Positions 62,599-64,000 of a stretch of DNA of 64,000 bases are shown piece by piece. This DNA is from Morganella psychrotolerans (GTDB lineage Bacteria > Pseudomonadota > Gammaproteobacteria > Enterobacterales > Enterobacteriaceae): positions 1-64,000 of the forward strand of contig NZ_LZEW01000035.1 of the NCBI RefSeq assembly GCF_001676155.1, given 5' to 3'. Within the stretch, counting starts at the first letter, position 1, and each line of letters opens with the position of its first letter. The notes below the pieces were generated by a model. It was not told where the DNA came from, searched no databases, and saw only the letters and a list, made by a program, of their open reading frames with translations. A program made the translations under genes and the position numbers.

Positions 62599-62972
62599 GT
62601 AGTGTGTGGTAATCGTTCACACCGGCAATAGCATGGTTTGTTATTACTTCGCTGCCACCATCTCCTGCTTTATCCTCGGTCAAAAGTCATTCGCCTGTAA
62701 GTTTCCGCATTTGTCACTGGTCATGAGCGCCGTTTTGATTGTTTTCAGGGGAGGATGCGCTAACACCTAACCATCATCACCGTTTACTGCATAATATGCG
62801 GTATTTATGCAGTCATAGAGTGATTACCAGCGCGATGATAATAGTTACATTGCATTATTTAATCAATAAGTGAATACATACCTTGTGATTATCGATTGCA
62901 ATCTGAGCCGACAACTTGATCGCCGCTTATAAGGCGGAGAATTGTTTTATGGATGATTGAAAGGATGGGATT
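62599..62972. other. Intergenic region without a supported gene (374 bp)
   Basis: No frame with a start and ribosome binding site was found. It holds an inverted repeat ACTGCATAA...TTATGCAGT (62786-62813), an operator-like dyad at 62866 and, near 62920, a short CGCC/GGCG hairpin before the 62973 gene. Confidence 0.5.
62866..62883. promoter_or_regulatory. Operator-like dyad TAAGTG-N6-TACCTT
   Basis: Spacer AATACA, one mismatch per half-site, 89 bp before the 62973 gene. Confidence 0.55.
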
Positions 62973-63443
62973 TTGAAACTTGTAGTAACAGGTCACAGGC
63001 TGAATAAACTCGGGTATGGGCGATTCGATCAGTTTTTGTGTGACACGCTGGCGGAGGTGTATCTTAAATTCCTCAACCCGGAAGTCGTGTACACCGGCGT
63101 TGCTTTGGGGTGGGACACCAATATTGCCAGAGCCTGTATATCTCTTGGTATACCGTTTATTGCCGCCGTACCGTTTGCCGGCCAGGAATGTAGATGGCCG
63201 GATCAGGCTCAGGCCGAATACCGGCGAATTTGCGACGCCGCCGAAAAGGTAGTGGTTGTTTGTGCCGGCAGTTACTCCCCTTTCAAGATGCAGGCCAGAA
63301 ACGAATACATGGTGGATCGCGCCGACAAGGTTTTGGCACTGTTCAATAAAACAACCGGCGGGACGTTTAACTGCGTGAGATACGCTAAAAAGACAGGAAA
63401 AGAGGTGATTAACGCTTGGCGTGAGTATGAAATATTTCATTAA
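62973..63443 (+). CDS. SLOG-fold (DUF1273/YpsA-like) protein
   Basis: The protein has 156 residues, TTG start at 62973 with AAAGGA upstream. KLVVTGHRLNKLGYG, VYTGVALGWDTNIARACISL, GIPFIAAVPFAGQECRWPD, QARNEYMVDRADKVLALF, and KTTGGTFNCVRYAKKTGKEV follow the SLOG Rossmann-like pattern of DUF1273/YpsA and related nucleotide-binding proteins. The SLOG fold binds nucleotides or derivatives, often as sensors in stress or defence. Exact ligand unknown. Controlled by the upstream dyad. Confidence 0.8.
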   Translation: MKLVVTGHRLNKLGYGRFDQFLCDTLAEVYLKFLNPEVVYTGVALGWDTNIARACISLGIPFIAAVPFAGQECRWPDQAQAEYRRICDAAEKVVVVCAGSYSPFKMQARNEYMVDRADKVLALFNKTTGGTFNCVRYAKKTGKEVINAWREYEIFH

Positions 63444-63452
63444 ATAATGCTG

Positions 63453-63470
63453 GTGGTATGCAAATACCTA
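63453..63470. promoter_or_regulatory. Operator-like dyad GTGGTA-N6-TACCTA
   Basis: Spacer TGCAAA; right half perfect, left half 4/6. Starts the leader of the 63691 gene. Confidence 0.5.
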
Positions 63471-63690
63471 TTGAATTAAAAATGTAATTGAGTCATATTA
63501 ATCCTGTCACGGGATGGACGCATAATGGCGGAAGCCATTTTTACTCAGGACGAGTAAACCGGGTGAGTTGAGTCCGGTATATCCAGACTCACTCCCCAAC
63601 CTGTTATGCGGGTTTGCACGACACATTGCCATAGCTCCCCTGAAAGCCCACTACGCCACGGTGGGCTTTCGCTTTTCCAGAGGTGACTAA
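63471..63690 (+). ncRNA. Structured leader or small RNA candidate
   Basis: 220 bp without a gene. Contains AATGGC-GGAA-GCCATT (63524-63539, GNRA-type loop, followed by TTTTA), a GTGAGT...ACTCAC hairpin (near 63564-63594) and a final terminator hairpin (63642-63670). The order operator, hairpins, terminator suggests a small RNA or attenuating leader. No homology known to me. Confidence 0.35.
63642..63670 (+). terminator. Hairpin upstream of the 63691 gene
   Basis: GAAAGCCCAC and GTGGGCTTTC around a 9-nt loop, followed by GCTTTTCC. Confidence 0.7.
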
Positions 63691-63999
63691 ATGTTCTCAA
63701 AATTATTCAATTTCTTTTTCGGCAAAAACACATCACGCAGTAATCAAACAGCCAAAAATGACCGCCGGTTATCATCAGGTCTTTACGGTGGCAACAACCG
63801 CTTCCGTGCCTCATCAAATTCACAAGGTACGTCCAGCCGCTCGCATCATATCGACCCCCTTTCTGACGATTATATCATTCATACAACAAGCACCAGCAGC
63901 ACCAGCAGCACATCACCTCGCAGCTTCTCCTGTGATTCGTCCTACAGTGACAGTGACAGCAGTAGCTACAGCGGCGGTGATTCAGGCAGCAGTAGCTGC
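63691..63999 (+). CDS. Ser-rich protein, N-terminal part, cut by the window end
   Basis: ATG 63691 with GAGGTGAC upstream; open to the window edge (103 codons). MFSKLFNFFFGKNTSRSNQ start, then increasingly Ser/Thr-rich with runs such as TSTSSTSSTS and SYSDSDSSSYSGGDSGSSS. Phages carry small Ser-rich proteins of this style with unknown roles. The C-terminus is outside the window. Confidence 0.7.
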   Translation, partial: MFSKLFNFFFGKNTSRSNQTAKNDRRLSSGLYGGNNRFRASSNSQGTSSRSHHIDPLSDDYIIHTTSTSSTSSTSPRSFSCDSSYSDSDSSSYSGGDSGSSSC

Positions 64000-64000
64000 G

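Noticed and set aside
1..64000. tRNA genes, CRISPR arrays, transposases or insertion sequences
   Set aside because: Looked for cloverleaf-like segments, spaced repeats and transposase motifs; none were found. The regular repeats at 43.2-43.6 kb are replication iterons, not CRISPR.

Overview
The window reads as part of a large phage-plasmid of an enterobacterial host. It combines lambda-type tail tip and tail fibre genes and a lysis cassette with a plasmid backbone: ParA/ParB-type partition genes, an iteron replicon with a RepFIB-like RepA, a MazE/MazF-like toxin-antitoxin pair and a tyrosine recombinase. It also carries an almost self-sufficient DNA replication and nucleotide set. From memory, this gene content (CobS/CobT-like pair, DnaE, ligase, NrdA/NrdB, ThyA, DHFR) matches the pHCM2/SSU5 group. 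No database search was possible, so that placement is inference. | Layout: 1-10.2 kb tail tip J protein, tail fibre, holin-like protein, endolysin and small late genes. 10.3-11 kb lipoprotein and nested spanin pair. 11.1-12.2 kb partition. 12.2-13.1 kb an AT-rich reverse-strand insert. 13.3-19.9 kb an Hfq-like protein, DnaB-like helicase, primase and ATP-dependent ligase. 20-22 kb AT-rich accessory genes. 22.2-24.9 kb toxin-antitoxin, recombinase beside a lox-like inverted repeat, and an Xre regulator with its control region. 25-37.3 kb CobT/CobS-like pair, DnaE, SSB-like protein, 5' exonuclease and RecA. 37.4-42.1 kb small membrane, lipoprotein and unknown genes. 42.2-43.7 kb repA and origin. 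44.8-45.6 kb a TolA-like periplasmic protein. 45.8-50.3 kb SbcD/SbcC-like pair and a RuvC-like nuclease. 50.4-58.8 kb nucleotide metabolism (NrdA, NrdB, MazG-like, ThyA, DHFR, kinase) and a DnaQ-like exonuclease. 58.9-64 kb accessory genes, a Dam-like methylase, a SLOG-fold protein and a Ser-rich protein cut by the window end. | Two patterns cut across the genes. First, an 18-bp dyad, TAnGTA-N6-TACnTA, recurs in front of most transcription units, from tail fibre to nrdA. It looks like the operator of a phage-wide repressor, and the Xre gene at 24.1-24.4 kb, itself flanked by such sites, is the best candidate regulator. Second, at least eight genes are broken by what looks like one extra base in an A/T run of seven or more, including repA, primase, CobT-like and SbcD-like genes. 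That points to homopolymer sequencing error, or to reliance on slippage. A four-copy 37-bp repeat of unknown function is a third unexplained element. | No tRNA, rRNA, CRISPR array or insertion sequence was seen.
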